A stretch of DNA of 37,581 bases from Candidatus Nomurabacteria bacterium (GTDB taxonomy: Bacteria; Patescibacteriota; Minisyncoccia; Phycocordibacterales; UBA2100), in assembly GCA_943359705.1 (NCBI GenBank), contig CALRIB010000001.1:1-37581 (forward strand), in the 5' to 3' direction. Of the stretch, positions 21,040 to 30,057 are shown in pieces. Each line of letters begins with the position of its first letter. The stretch's first letter is position 1. Made by a program: the position numbers and the translations under genes. Under the pieces are notes generated by a model, which saw only the letters and a list, made by a program, of their open reading frames with translations, was not told where the DNA came from and did not search any database.

Positions 21040-23355
21040 ATGAAGTATCTTGCGCGTGCGGAGAACATTGCATGGTGGTCAGTGCTCCTCACAGTGTTTC
21101 TTCTCCCTTGGTTCTTCATTCCGAACAACTGGATGACGATCGGCGCCTCCAAGATGCTGCTTGTCGTCTCTCTCGTCACGGTCGCAACGCTCTCCTCCGT
21201 TCTTGCGAGTCTCAATCAATGGACGCTGCGGATTCCCAAAAGCTCTCTGCTTCTTGCGGCGGCTCTGGTGCCGCTCGCATACCTGGTCTCGGCTCTCGCG
21301 ACAGGCGTATCACGCGAGTCGCTCATCGGCAGTGCCGAGCAGGACACATTCGGAGTCGTCGCACTTTTATACGCGCTTTTTTTTGTGTCCGCCAACGCGC
21401 TCGCTTCAACGACGGGGCGGGTCGTGCTCGCACTTCGCGCGCTTCTGCTTGGAGGCGGTGTGTTACTCGTTATCCAGGTATTGCATCTTCTTGTGCCGTC
21501 GCTCACGTTAGGCGGCGCTTTGGTGGGCAATACTGCGAGCGTCATCGGCACATGGCATGACTTCGCCATCGGCGCCGGATTTCTTTTCTTCCTTTCTCTT
21601 GCACTTTTGCCGACGCGCATCGGCGAGGGGCGTTTTCGCGCGGTGCTTTGCACTATTGCCGGCGTATCGTTCGTGATGCTCGTCATCGCGAATTCCTCCG
21701 ATGTGTGGGTCGCACTTGCGGCTCTCGCGCTTTTTTATGCCGCGTATCTGTGGCACGTCTCGCGGAAGGCAGTATCGGCACATGGCGAACATCGCCGCCG
21801 TACGCTGATGTGGCTTGCGCTTGCACTCGTCGCAGGCGGCTTGTACTTTGTCGCTCCGGCGATTCAGGGTGCTTTGCCCGAGCAGCTTCGCGTCTCGCAA
21901 CTTGAAGTACGCCCTTCGTGGAAAGGTACCTTCGCGGTCGGCGCGCAAGTCTTCTCGCGACCCGGCAGCGTGTTCTTCGGCTCCGGTCCCAACACCTTCC
22001 CGCGTCAGTGGGGCTTGTATAAACCCGTTTCGGTCAATCAAACTCAGTTTTGGAATACGGATTTCTATTCGGGTGTAGGCCTCATCCCGACGTCCGTTGT
22101 GACCGTCGGCATTCTCGGGCTCATCGCGTGGGGTGCGGTGTTGCTTGCCCTCGTGGCCGCGGTGCGTCGCACCTTTATGGCCGAGGCGCAGCACGCCGGT
22201 GCGAAGGCTATGCGAGCGGCAGTCTGCGGCGGGGCGTGCTACCTCACGACGCTTTCGGTTCTGTATGTCCCGGGGCCTGCACTCTCGGCGCTTACCTTCC
22301 TGATGTTCGCGTTCCTCGTGGCTGACGAACTCTTGTCGCGAACGGTCAAAGACATGGTGTTCTCACTCTCGCTCGCAACCTGGAAAGGACGATTGTACAG
22401 CGTGCTCTTGTGCATCTTTGCGTTCGCGATACTTGTGATCGGCGTACAGACGCTGCGCGCAGTGCTCTCCGACTCTCTCGTCAACCGTGCAGCCGCGCTC
22501 TATAGCTCTTCGCAAGACCTCTCAGCCGCTTCGACGTATATCTCCGAGGCGCTCGCGATTGAGCCGCGTAACGACCGTGCGCACCGGGCTGCCGTAGAGC
22601 TCGGCATGGTACAGCTCAAGAAATTGGCTGCGGCCAACGACCCGAGTGACGCCGCGCGTCAGCAATTGCAACAAACGCTCGCGCGCACCATCGATCACGG
22701 CCTAACGGCGATTACGATTGAGAGCCGCAACTACCAGAACTGGCTCGAACTGGCGTATTTGTACGGGCAGCTCGCGGGTGTCGGCGTGGAGGGAGCGGAT
22801 GCGAGCGCGCGCAGTGCCTATGCAGAAGTACAAAAAAATAATCCCACGACTCCCTTGCCGGCGCTCGGCCTCGCGCAGCTCGACCTCCTGCAACACAACG
22901 ACAAAGCTGCGAGTGACCACTTGAAAGCGGCGCTCGCGCTGAAGCCTGATCTTCCCGCGGCCTACTACCTTCTTTCGCAAATTGAAGCGCGCGCACAAAA
23001 CCTTCCGGCAGCCGCCAAGGATGCGACGCAGGCCGCTCAGCTCTCTCCGCAAGACCCGCTTGGCTGGTACAACCTCGGCACCGTGTTGTATGCGCAGCAG
23101 GATTGGCAGAACGCGTCTCTTGCGCTCGAGCGTGCCGTCGGACTCCAAAGCAATTACGCCAATGCGCTTTTCCTGCTCGGCCTCTCGTACTACAAGCTCG
23201 GCCGAAGCGCGGACGCGCTCCGCGAATTTGAAGCGGTTGCGGTACTGAATACGTCCGATGCGTCGCTCGCCAACATCGTCTCGCACATGAGGGAGGGCAA
23301 AGATCCGTTTGCTACCGAACCGGCCCCCGCACCGCAGCTGACTCCTGCGAAGTAG
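21040..23355 (+). CDS. O-antigen ligase/polymerase-family membrane protein with TPR domain
   Basis: A 771-residue protein. About a dozen hydrophobic helices span residues 12-480, including a Wzy_C/O-antigen-ligase-like segment with a large extracytoplasmic loop containing 'GSGPNTFPRQWGLYKP'. The C-terminal third (about 485-760) is a series of TPR repeats ('PAAYYLLSQIEARAQNLPAAAKDATQAAQLSPQDPLGWYNLGTVLYAQQDWQNASLAL', shown here by its ends only). The likely role is transfer or polymerisation of glycans onto surface carriers or proteins. A TATACT box ends 9 bases before the ATG. murJ starts 5 bases after its stop, so the two are probably cotranscribed and both handle lipid-linked glycans. Confidence 0.85.
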   Translation: MKYLARAENIAWWSVLLTVFLLPWFFIPNNWMTIGASKMLLVVSLVTVATLSSVLASLNQWTLRIPKSSLLLAAALVPLAYLVSALATGVSRESLIGSAEQDTFGVVALLYALFFVSANALASTTGRVVLALRALLLGGGVLLVIQVLHLLVPSLTLGGALVGNTASVIGTWHDFAIGAGFLFFLSLALLPTRIGEGRFRAVLCTIAGVSFVMLVIANSSDVWVALAALALFYAAYLWHVSRKAVSAHGEHRRRTLMWLALALVAGGLYFVAPAIQGALPEQLRVSQLEVRPSWKGTFAVGAQVFSRPGSVFFGSGPNTFPRQWGLYKPVSVNQTQFWNTDFYSGVGLIPTSVVTVGILGLIAWGAVLLALVAAVRRTFMAEAQHAGAKAMRAAVCGGACYLTTLSVLYVPGPALSALTFLMFAFLVADELLSRTVKDMVFSLSLATWKGRLYSVLLCIFAFAILVIGVQTLRAVLSDSLVNRAAALYSSSQDLSAASTYISEALAIEPRNDRAHRAAVELGMVQLKKLAAANDPSDAARQQLQQTLARTIDHGLTAITIESRNYQNWLELAYLYGQLAGVGVEGADASARSAYAEVQKNNPTTPLPALGLAQLDLLQHNDKAASDHLKAALALKPDLPAAYYLLSQIEARAQNLPAAAKDATQAAQLSPQDPLGWYNLGTVLYAQQDWQNASLALERAVGLQSNYANALFLLGLSYYKLGRSADALREFEAVAVLNTSDASLANIVSHMREGKDPFATEPAPAPQLTPAK

Positions 23356-23360
23356 CGCCT

Positions 23361-25058
23361 ATGCTACGCGGCGCGCTCCGATTTCTCTCGTCCGAAGTCA
23401 GAGGACTCCAGGCGGCAGTCTATATCTTGGCGCTCTCGGCGCTTCTCTCGTCAATCCTCGCGCTCGCGCGCGACAGGCTTTTTGCGTCCCATTTCGGGGC
23501 AGGCGCCGAACTCGATATCTACTATGCCGCGTTCCGGATTCCCGACCTGATTTTCGTGGCGACCGGGGCACTGGTCTCGGTGTACGTCCTTATTCCGGAA
23601 CTTGCGCGAAGGGGAGAGCGCGAGCAGAAATCCTACATCGACACTATTCTGCTTGGGTTCTCTCTGTTCGCGGTCGTTGTCTCGGGCGTCGCCGCGCTGT
23701 TTGCGCCGCACGTCCTTGCGCTCCTCTTTCCGCGATTTGCCGCCGAAGGGCAACTTGTGCAAGTGACGGCACTTACGCGCATTATGTTGCTGCAGCCGAT
23801 ACTGCTCGGTATCTCCAACATTCTCGCCGCCATCACGCAGACGAAGCATCGATATGCCCTGTATTCCGTTTCTCCGCTTTTGTACAACGCCGGTATCATA
23901 CTCGGCCTCCTCGTGCTTTATCCGGTGCTCGGACTTCCGGGGCTGGCATGGGGAGTTGTCTTCGGTGCCGCTCTGCACGCCGGTGTGCAGTTGCCGTCAA
24001 TTGTGCGTGACGGGTTCCTGATACACTTTCCGCGCCTGCGGGAGCCGCGCGCGCTATTCTCCACCGCACTTGTTTCTATTCCGCGCGCGCTCACGCTTTC
24101 GATGAACCAGGTTATTTTCTTGGGGCTGACCTCGCTGGCCTCAGGACTCGCCACGGGCTCAATCGCCGTTTTTATGTTTGCGTATAATCTTCAGGCGGTA
24201 CCGCTCTCCATTATCGGCGCGTCCTACTCGGTCGCGGCGTTCCCGACGCTCGCAGCGGCACTCAGCCGCGGAGAGCGTGCCGAATTCGTGGCGCACATCG
24301 TAACCGCCGCGCGGTACGTCCTCTTTTGGTCGCTACCTGCATCCGCCCTTATTCTCGTGCTTCGCGCACACATGGTGCGTGTCGTGCTCGGCGCAGGACA
24401 GTTCGACTGGACCGACACGCGCCTTACGGCGGCAGCCTTCGCGCTGATGGCACTTTCGCTTGCCGCACAAGGTCTGATGCTACTCTTGGCCCGCGGCTAC
24501 TACGCCGCCGGACGCACCTTCGTGCCGTTCTTCGTCGCGCTTGCGAGTGCATTCGGCACGATTGCACTTGCTCGCGTGTTACTCGAATCCTTCAAAGATC
24601 CCTCGGTACTTTTCTATGTGCAATCCATGTTGCGCCTTGAGGACGTGCCCGGAAGCACCTTGCTTGCGCTTCCGCTCGCATTCGCAATCGTCTCAATAAT
24701 CGGCCTCGTCGCGCTTTCGCTGCATTTCGAGCGTCGTTTCGGCGGCTTTTACGCCGGTATTCGGGAGACGCTCTGGCAAAGTGCTACCGCGGCGCTCGCC
24801 GGAGGCACTGCTACCTACATACTGCTTGCCCTCGTCGGACCGCTCACATTCGCCTCGGCGCTGTTTACGGTCTTTTTGCGCGGAAGTCTGGCCGGCATTG
24901 CGGGGCTCGCGGCCACGGTACTTGTCTACGCACTTCTTGGAAATCGGGAATTGGGAGAGACCTTTGCCGGCATCCATGCGCGTCTGTGGCGAACAAAACT
25001 CGCGCCCGGCGACGCCGCCCTTTCAGCCGAGGAAATGAGCGCCACAAGCCCCCAGTAA
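23361..25058 (+). CDS. murJ: MurJ/MviN lipid II flippase
   Basis: A 565-residue polytopic membrane protein (13-14 helices) of the MOP exporter superfamily that flips lipid II for peptidoglycan synthesis. Diagnostic segments: 'ALLSSILALARDRLFASHFGAGAELDIYYAAFRIPDLIF', read here by its ends, then 'LARRGEREQ' and 'GRTFVPFFVALAS'. It begins 5 bases after the O-antigen-ligase-like gene with no SD of its own visible, suggesting translational coupling. No convincing terminator was found in the 86 bases that follow before the repeat at 25145. Confidence 0.92.
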   Translation: MLRGALRFLSSEVRGLQAAVYILALSALLSSILALARDRLFASHFGAGAELDIYYAAFRIPDLIFVATGALVSVYVLIPELARRGEREQKSYIDTILLGFSLFAVVVSGVAALFAPHVLALLFPRFAAEGQLVQVTALTRIMLLQPILLGISNILAAITQTKHRYALYSVSPLLYNAGIILGLLVLYPVLGLPGLAWGVVFGAALHAGVQLPSIVRDGFLIHFPRLREPRALFSTALVSIPRALTLSMNQVIFLGLTSLASGLATGSIAVFMFAYNLQAVPLSIIGASYSVAAFPTLAAALSRGERAEFVAHIVTAARYVLFWSLPASALILVLRAHMVRVVLGAGQFDWTDTRLTAAAFALMALSLAAQGLMLLLARGYYAAGRTFVPFFVALASAFGTIALARVLLESFKDPSVLFYVQSMLRLEDVPGSTLLALPLAFAIVSIIGLVALSLHFERRFGGFYAGIRETLWQSATAALAGGTATYILLALVGPLTFASALFTVFLRGSLAGIAGLAATVLVYALLGNRELGETFAGIHARLWRTKLAPGDAALSAEEMSATSPQ

Positions 25059-25144
25059 TATCTCAGAGGTTCGGTGCTAAAATCGACGCGGGGGAATTTT
25101 TTGACAAACTGCGGTCTGCACCAGAAATTTTTTTATTGGTAATA

Positions 25145-25178
25145 TTCCCATTCGTAAGCTATCGTCATCAAGTGGGAA
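25145..25178. repeat. 34-base repeat, copy downstream of the Cas2/PaaX-like gene
   Basis: TTCCCA, four bases, TAAGCTATCGTCA, five bases, TGGGAA. The outer 6-base arms are inverted repeats; the 13-base core is identical to the copy at 25768-25801 and in the same orientation. It lies 6 bases beyond the stop codon. Confidence 0.8.
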
Positions 25179-25184
25179 TACTGA

Positions 25185-25766
25185 TTACTGTAGTTTGAAA
25201 TGCTTCTTGATCCACGAGTCGTTTTCAATGCTATCTACGATGACGTAAAGTGCGTCTTTTCCGATGCGAAGCTCGGCCTTGATGAGCGCGATCAACTCCT
25301 CGCAATCGTACGGTGAGAGCCAGACACTCTTCTGTATCCCGAGGAAGCCGCATTCGCGCATAAGTCGGCGCAGGCGTTCGCGCACGCCTCGCCGCAGTTC
25401 AGGTATGTCGAAAATGACCATGCGGTACCGTTTGTCCCAGCGTCGATTCATCCCCGCAAATCGGACCGCTTTTGCCTCCTCGAGTGCGAGTGCACGCTTT
25501 CCAGCCTCCGTTATCTCGACGTATTTCTTCCCATCTCGGCTCGCAAATCGTATGTGTCCTTTGACCGCCAGACGACCAATTGCGGTTTTTGTCTGGAACG
25601 CGAGTTTATACCGTTGCTTGCCCATGATGTGTGGAAGAACTTGAAAGACGTTGGGTGCGATCATGGCGACTGCAAGTATTCCGGCGGTGCCGATAACGCC
25701 GAGAACTGTTTGCCGGACATAGTGCGTACGTCTTCGTTTTCTGGAATATTCTTCCATCCTCGCCAT
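25185..25766 (-). CDS. Cas2/PaaX-like protein with N-terminal membrane helix and winged helix
   Basis: A 193-residue protein. Residues 1-15 are basic; about 18-45 are hydrophobic (TVLGVIGTAGILAVAMIAP); about 50-100 look like a winged helix ('TAIGRLAVKGHIRF', 'VEITEAGKRALALEE'); about 108-193 form a Cas2/PaaX-middle-type ferredoxin fold: 'RWDKRYRMVIFDIPE', 'LRRLMRECGFLGIQKSVWLSPYDCEEL', 'YVIVDSIENDSW'. Such proteins are often labelled Cas2 in this bacterial group, but no cas1 or CRISPR array is here. A DNA-binding regulator is more likely; nuclease activity is not excluded. TATCAT ends 7 bases before the ATG, inside the upstream 34-base repeat, so the protein probably binds its own promoter. 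Confidence 0.8.
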   Translation of the reverse strand: MARMEEYSRKRRRTHYVRQTVLGVIGTAGILAVAMIAPNVFQVLPHIMGKQRYKLAFQTKTAIGRLAVKGHIRFASRDGKKYVEITEAGKRALALEEAKAVRFAGMNRRWDKRYRMVIFDIPELRRGVRERLRRLMRECGFLGIQKSVWLSPYDCEELIALIKAELRIGKDALYVIVDSIENDSWIKKHFKLQ

Positions 25767-25767
25767 G

Positions 25768-25801
25768 TTCCCAATGATAAGCTATCGTCAACGGATGGGA
25801 A
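25768..25801. repeat. 34-base repeat, copy at the Cas2/PaaX-like gene start
   Basis: Same pattern as 25145-25178: TTCCCA, four bases, TAAGCTATCGTCA, five bases, TGGGAA. It begins 1 base upstream of the minus-strand ATG and contains the -10 box TATCAT (25774-25779), so anything binding it would block transcription. Confidence 0.8.
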
Positions 25802-25906
25802 GATTGCGTTGTGAACACGAGTGCGGTGAGTGCAGTAAGGCGTTGGGACTGCTCGGCGGAGTAGTCCATTATTTCAGGAAGTGTGGAAATAAGGTAGAGT
25901 GCTCTG

Positions 25907-27682
25907 ATGCAAATACGGAATTTCTCAATAATTGCTCACATCGATCACGGCAAATCCACGCTGGCCGACCGGATGCTCGAATTGACCGGCACCATTGAGC
26001 CGCGACGGATGCAGGAGCAGGTACTCGACAAAATGGACCTGGAGCGCGAGCGGGGAATTACCATCAAGATGGCACCCGTGCGGATCAACTGGAAGTACAA
26101 AGGAGCGGAATACGTTCTGAACCTCATAGACACACCGGGCCACGTCGATTTTTCGTACGAAGTTTCCCGCGCACTCACCGCGGTGGAGGGCGTTATCCTG
26201 CTTGTAGATGCGACGCAAGGCGTGCAGGCGCAAACACTTTCGGTCCTCGGTGTTGCGAAGGAATTGAACCGCGTCATCATTCCCGTGATATCAAAAATCG
26301 ATTCGCCCAACGCCCGCATTGACGACATCAGGAGTGAATTGGCGCTTCTCCTCAGTGTTGATGAATCGACCATCCTCGGCGTGTCCGGCAAAACGGGCGA
26401 AGGCGTTGCCGCGCTTCTCGACAGAGTAGTGGATATCGTCCCGCCGCCGCGGCACACCGACGTGACGCAGGGCCTCATTTTTGATTTCGGATATTCGGAC
26501 CATCGCGGCATCATTGTGTATCTGCGCGTCTTCGGCGGCTCCTTCAGGAAGGGCGACACGCTTCGATTTGTTGCAGCGGACGAAGATTTTATCGCGCTCG
26601 AAGTCGGCACGCTGGCGCCCGAAGAGAGTCCGAAAGACGAAATGTTGGAAGGGGAAATCGGATATATCGTGACGGGCATCAAAAAACCGGGCATCGCGAG
26701 CGTGGGTGATACGGTGACCAGCGCGAAACGCCCCGCGTCGGCGCTGTCGGGATACATGGCGCCGACGCCCGTCATTTGGGCCAGTGTGTATCCCGAGAGT
26801 CAGGACGACCTTCCCATCCTCCGCCAATCACTTGAAAAACTGCGGCTCTCAGACTCGTCTCTTTCGTACGAGGAAGAATCATCGGGCATTATGGGTCGCG
26901 GTTTCCGATGCGGCTTCCTCGGCATGCTCCACCTGGAAATTATCATCGAGCGATTACGCCGGGAGTTTCAGTTACATCTCGTCGTCACGCAACCGACGAC
27001 GATGTATGAGATAACTCTCACGAACGGCAAGAAAGAGGAAATTTATTCACCCGCGAAATTTCCGGACGAGGGTTCGATACAAGAGGTGAGGGAGATTTGG
27101 GCAGATATCACCCTCATTACACCGACCGACCGCGTGGGCGGCATTTCGCAACTCCTGTACGACCACGAGGCTACTGTCGGGGAAACAAAGACGCTTCCCG
27201 ACGGAAAAATAGAGATGGAAGCCGAGATGCCGCTCCGCGAGCTTATGCGCGGGTTTTTCGACAAGCTCAAAAGCGTTTCGTCCGGATTCGCTTCACTCGG
27301 CTACAAGCTGAAGGGTATGCGCCACGCGGATGTGGTACGACTGGAAATACTGGTAGCGGAGGAGACGGTCCCGGCTTTCGCGCGCATTGTTTCGGAGCGA
27401 CGCCTCAATTTTGAGGCTGACCAACTCGTTGAGAAACTCGAGGGGCTTTTGCCGCGGCAAATGTTTGAGCTGAAGATTCAGGCAAAGGCGCACGGGCGCA
27501 TTATCGCCTCACGCCGCAAGTCGGCGATGAAGAAAGATGTGACGCAGCACATGTACGGCGGTGACATCACCCGTAAAATGAAGCTCCGCGAGAAACAAAA
27601 GAAGGGCAAGAAAAAGATGCTCGCCCGCGGCACGGTCGACATCCCGCACGAGGTATTTTTGAAAGTAGTTCGAGAGGGCTAG
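25907..27682 (+). CDS. lepA: Translation elongation factor 4 (LepA)
   Basis: A 591-residue translational GTPase that acts on stalled or assembling ribosomes. G1 motif AHIDHGKS (residues 8-15), 'ERGITIK', G3 DTPGHVDFSYEV, G4-like SKIDSPNA, and the LepA-specific C-terminal domain ('ITRKMKLREKQKKGKKKM') are all present; length is typical. The TAGAGT box (25895-25900) ends 6 bases before the ATG, with no SD, so a leaderless mRNA is predicted. Its TAG stop overlaps the convergent small gene's stop in the sequence CTAG. Confidence 0.97.
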   Translation: MQIRNFSIIAHIDHGKSTLADRMLELTGTIEPRRMQEQVLDKMDLERERGITIKMAPVRINWKYKGAEYVLNLIDTPGHVDFSYEVSRALTAVEGVILLVDATQGVQAQTLSVLGVAKELNRVIIPVISKIDSPNARIDDIRSELALLLSVDESTILGVSGKTGEGVAALLDRVVDIVPPPRHTDVTQGLIFDFGYSDHRGIIVYLRVFGGSFRKGDTLRFVAADEDFIALEVGTLAPEESPKDEMLEGEIGYIVTGIKKPGIASVGDTVTSAKRPASALSGYMAPTPVIWASVYPESQDDLPILRQSLEKLRLSDSSLSYEEESSGIMGRGFRCGFLGMLHLEIIIERLRREFQLHLVVTQPTTMYEITLTNGKKEEIYSPAKFPDEGSIQEVREIWADITLITPTDRVGGISQLLYDHEATVGETKTLPDGKIEMEAEMPLRELMRGFFDKLKSVSSGFASLGYKLKGMRHADVVRLEILVAEETVPAFARIVSERRLNFEADQLVEKLEGLLPRQMFELKIQAKAHGRIIASRRKSAMKKDVTQHMYGGDITRKMKLREKQKKGKKKMLARGTVDIPHEVFLKVVREG

Positions 27683-27804
27683 AGGCCAATCAGGCTCGTA
27701 AGGCCACCAAAGAAAACCACCATTCCGATGATGACCAAGACTGCGACAACGCCCCATATCACGTTGACCACTTTTTTCGTGCGCTTGTCGAAAAGAAAAC
27801 TCAT
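27679..27804 (-). CDS. 41-residue single-pass membrane protein
   Basis: Starts MSFLFDKRTKKVVNVIWG and continues into one hydrophobic helix (VVAVLVIIGMVVFF) ending in GLTSLIGL. The basic N-terminal segment followed by one helix is a pattern of small conserved membrane proteins in this bacterial group; function unknown. Its TAG stop shares the sequence CTAG with the lepA stop on the other strand (4-base overlap). No strong SD; the start is the only ATG. Confidence 0.6.
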   Translation of the reverse strand: MSFLFDKRTKKVVNVIWGVVAVLVIIGMVVFFGGLTSLIGL

Positions 27805-27856
27805 ATGTTGTAGGACAGGGTAGCGGATTGGCGGGGAAATGCAAATCGGACGGGTG

Positions 27857-27862
27857 TAGAAT
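27857..27862 (+). promoter_or_regulatory. -10 box of the ftsB-like gene (leaderless)
   Basis: TAGAAT ends 6 bases before the ATG at 27869. Confidence 0.55.
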
Positions 27863-27868
27863 TGGCGT

Positions 27869-28246
27869 ATGAGGACGTATTACGACAAGCGCTCCATTGC
27901 CCGCCTGTTCCTGAAACGCATCGGGCTGGCCGGTCTTTTCCTGCTCGTCATCATTGCAATTCTCGGCGTGTGGAATGCCTACCAAAAGGAGCGCGAATCG
28001 GCGGGGCTGCGCGCGGAGGCGGAGGGGCAGCATGCGGACCTTGTGGCGCGCGCCACGCAGATGCAAGACAACCTTGCCAGATTAAATACCGACCGGGGCA
28101 AAGAAGAAGCGCTCCGTACCCAGTATGCGATGGCGGAAAAAGGCGAGAAGCTCATCGTTATCGTCGACCCCTCGACGACGACGCCCATACACGCGACATC
28201 CACCTCGGCCGGCGATTGGTTCCGTAAGACATTCTGGCCATGGTAA
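27869..28246 (+). CDS. FtsB/DivIC-type septum formation initiator
   Basis: A 125-residue divisome protein. A basic N-terminus and one transmembrane helix (about residues 18-36) are followed by a coiled coil (about 38-85, with heptads in 'AEGQHADLVARATQMQDNLARL', read by its ends) and the family C-terminal motif 'EEALRTQYAMAEKGEKLIVIVD'. It should link early and late division proteins at the septum. The last ~25 residues are Thr/Ser-rich and end in WFRKTFWPW. The stop overlaps the start of the ABC transporter gene (ATGGTAA), indicating translational coupling. Confidence 0.87.
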   Translation: MRTYYDKRSIARLFLKRIGLAGLFLLVIIAILGVWNAYQKERESAGLRAEAEGQHADLVARATQMQDNLARLNTDRGKEEALRTQYAMAEKGEKLIVIVDPSTTTPIHATSTSAGDWFRKTFWPW

Positions 28247-30033
28247 ACGCTAGCCAGGAGAAACCGGAAGCGATGCGAAAACCTCGTACGGTATTTAGCG
28301 TGTATGCGCGGGAAGTGCTGCGGCACCCCAAGCTCTTCAGCGTCATCGTTGTGTGCGACCTCATTATGCAGGCGACCTATCTCGTTGCCCCGCTCTATTT
28401 GCGTTCGTTTTTTAATACCATCGCCAAAAACGTGCCGAGCGATGCCGTTGCGCAGGCGCTGGTATACATCCTCGTCGTTATCGTCATTATTTGGATTATC
28501 GACTGGCTCGCGCACCGCGGACAGTACGTCGCTACGATGTATCTTGAGACCCGGGTAATGTCGGATCTGTATCGTTCCACGTTCGACTACCTGCTCGGCC
28601 ATTCATACAACTTCTTCATTTCGCAATTCGCCGGCTCACTCACACACAAGGTGAGCAAATTCGTGAGGTCATTCGAAATTATCATCGACAGTGTCGTCAA
28701 CAACATGTTCCCCGCGCTCGTCTTTATTACCGGCGCAATCGTGGTGCTTTTTATCCGCAATCACACACTGGGAATCATTCTGGCCGTGTGGTCGGTGCTG
28801 TACCTCATGTTTCAAATCTACGTTTCTCGGGTACGTCGACCATCCCGCATTGCCCGAGCGGAGGCCGACAGCCGGGTGACCGGCAACCTGGCCGACGCAA
28901 TATCAAACCAATCGACGATCGTACTCTTCTCAGGCGGTCGTCATGAGGCGTCCCGATTCGGTAGGACAGTGGCCGAATGGGTGAAGGCTTTTTTGCGCAC
29001 GTGGTGGGTCGACGCGTGGATTTGGCTCGGTCTCGGCTTCTTTATGATAGTCATCCAAACGACGCTGCTCTACGTAGGTATTCAGCTCTGGCACGAGGGA
29101 CTTTTTTCCGTCGGAGATTTTATCCTCATCCAGGCCTACCTCCTCACCGCTTTTGAGCGGCTCGAGCAGGTGAATCGTCAGCTGCGCCGCGCCAACGACG
29201 CATACAGCGATGCCGGTGAAATGGTGGAGATACTCGAAACGCTCCATGAGGTACACGACGTGCCGGGCGCTCGGCCGCTTCTCGTGCGGGACGGGGCTCT
29301 CACTTTTGAGAACGTTGACTTTTACTTTTACGAAGAGCAGGGCGTCTTCGAGAATTTCAATCTGGCCGTACGCGGGCGGGAAAAGGTGGCGTTTGTCGGC
29401 CCCTCCGGGGCGGGCAAAACGACGCTCACCAAGCTGATTCTCCGCTTGTTCGACGTAAAGGCGGGTGCGATAACCGTCGACGGACAGAATATCGCAGCGG
29501 TGACCCAAGAGAGCTTGCGCGATGCCATCGGCTTCGTGCCGCAGGAGCCGATTCTCTTCCATCGCACGTTGATGGAAAACATCCGCTACGGACGGCGTGA
29601 CGCGAGTGATGCGGATGTCGTTGAAGCTGCCAAGCGCGCACACTGTCATGAATTCATTTCGAAGCTACCGCATGGATACGATACATACGTGGGCGAGCGC
29701 GGCGTGAAGCTCTCAGGCGGCGAGCGCCAGAGAGTGGCTATCGCGCGGGCAATACTCAAGAACGCACCGCTCCTCATTCTCGACGAAGCGACCTCGAGTC
29801 TCGACTCGACTTCAGAACTCCTTATCCAAAAAGCACTTGCCGACCTTATGAGCGGCAAGACGGTCATCGTCATCGCGCACCGCCTCTCCACTATCATGAA
29901 AATGGATCGCATCATCGTTCTCGACGGCGGCACGCTCGTGGAGGAGGGCACGCACCAGGAATTACTCACCAAAAAAGGCCTCTACGCCGAACTCTGGAGC
30001 CATCAGGCCGGCGGATTTATTCAGGATGAGTAA
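28240..30033 (+). CDS. ABC transporter, fused permease and ATPase (MsbA/LmrA type)
   Basis: A 597-residue half-transporter, probably a homodimeric exporter. Six transmembrane helices lie in residues ~35-310. The ATPase domain has Walker A GPSGAGKTTL, Q-loop 'GFVPQEPILF', signature LSGGERQRVAIARA, Walker B LLILDEATSSLD and H-loop VIAHRLSTI. The substrate cannot be read from the sequence; lipid-linked or peptide cargo is typical. The start at 28240 overlaps the upstream stop; an alternative ATG at 28273 has AGGAG about 13 bases before it. It is coupled to the ftsB-like gene, which may hint at a role in envelope biogenesis. Confidence 0.93.
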   Translation: MVNASQEKPEAMRKPRTVFSVYAREVLRHPKLFSVIVVCDLIMQATYLVAPLYLRSFFNTIAKNVPSDAVAQALVYILVVIVIIWIIDWLAHRGQYVATMYLETRVMSDLYRSTFDYLLGHSYNFFISQFAGSLTHKVSKFVRSFEIIIDSVVNNMFPALVFITGAIVVLFIRNHTLGIILAVWSVLYLMFQIYVSRVRRPSRIARAEADSRVTGNLADAISNQSTIVLFSGGRHEASRFGRTVAEWVKAFLRTWWVDAWIWLGLGFFMIVIQTTLLYVGIQLWHEGLFSVGDFILIQAYLLTAFERLEQVNRQLRRANDAYSDAGEMVEILETLHEVHDVPGARPLLVRDGALTFENVDFYFYEEQGVFENFNLAVRGREKVAFVGPSGAGKTTLTKLILRLFDVKAGAITVDGQNIAAVTQESLRDAIGFVPQEPILFHRTLMENIRYGRRDASDADVVEAAKRAHCHEFISKLPHGYDTYVGERGVKLSGGERQRVAIARAILKNAPLLILDEATSSLDSTSELLIQKALADLMSGKTVIVIAHRLSTIMKMDRIIVLDGGTLVEEGTHQELLTKKGLYAELWSHQAGGFIQDE

Positions 30034-30057
30034 GTGCGGTGGTATAGTAATTCCGCC

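Noticed and set aside
25145..25801. A CRISPR array next to a Cas2 gene
   Set aside because: Only two repeat units, 623 bases apart with a whole gene between them, no spacers and no cas1 or other cas genes in the window.
25795..25998. Cys-rich frame (CEHECGEC) overlapping the lepA start
   Set aside because: It runs through the lepA promoter and into lepA in another frame; the cysteine pattern does not continue as a zinc finger and no start signal is seen.
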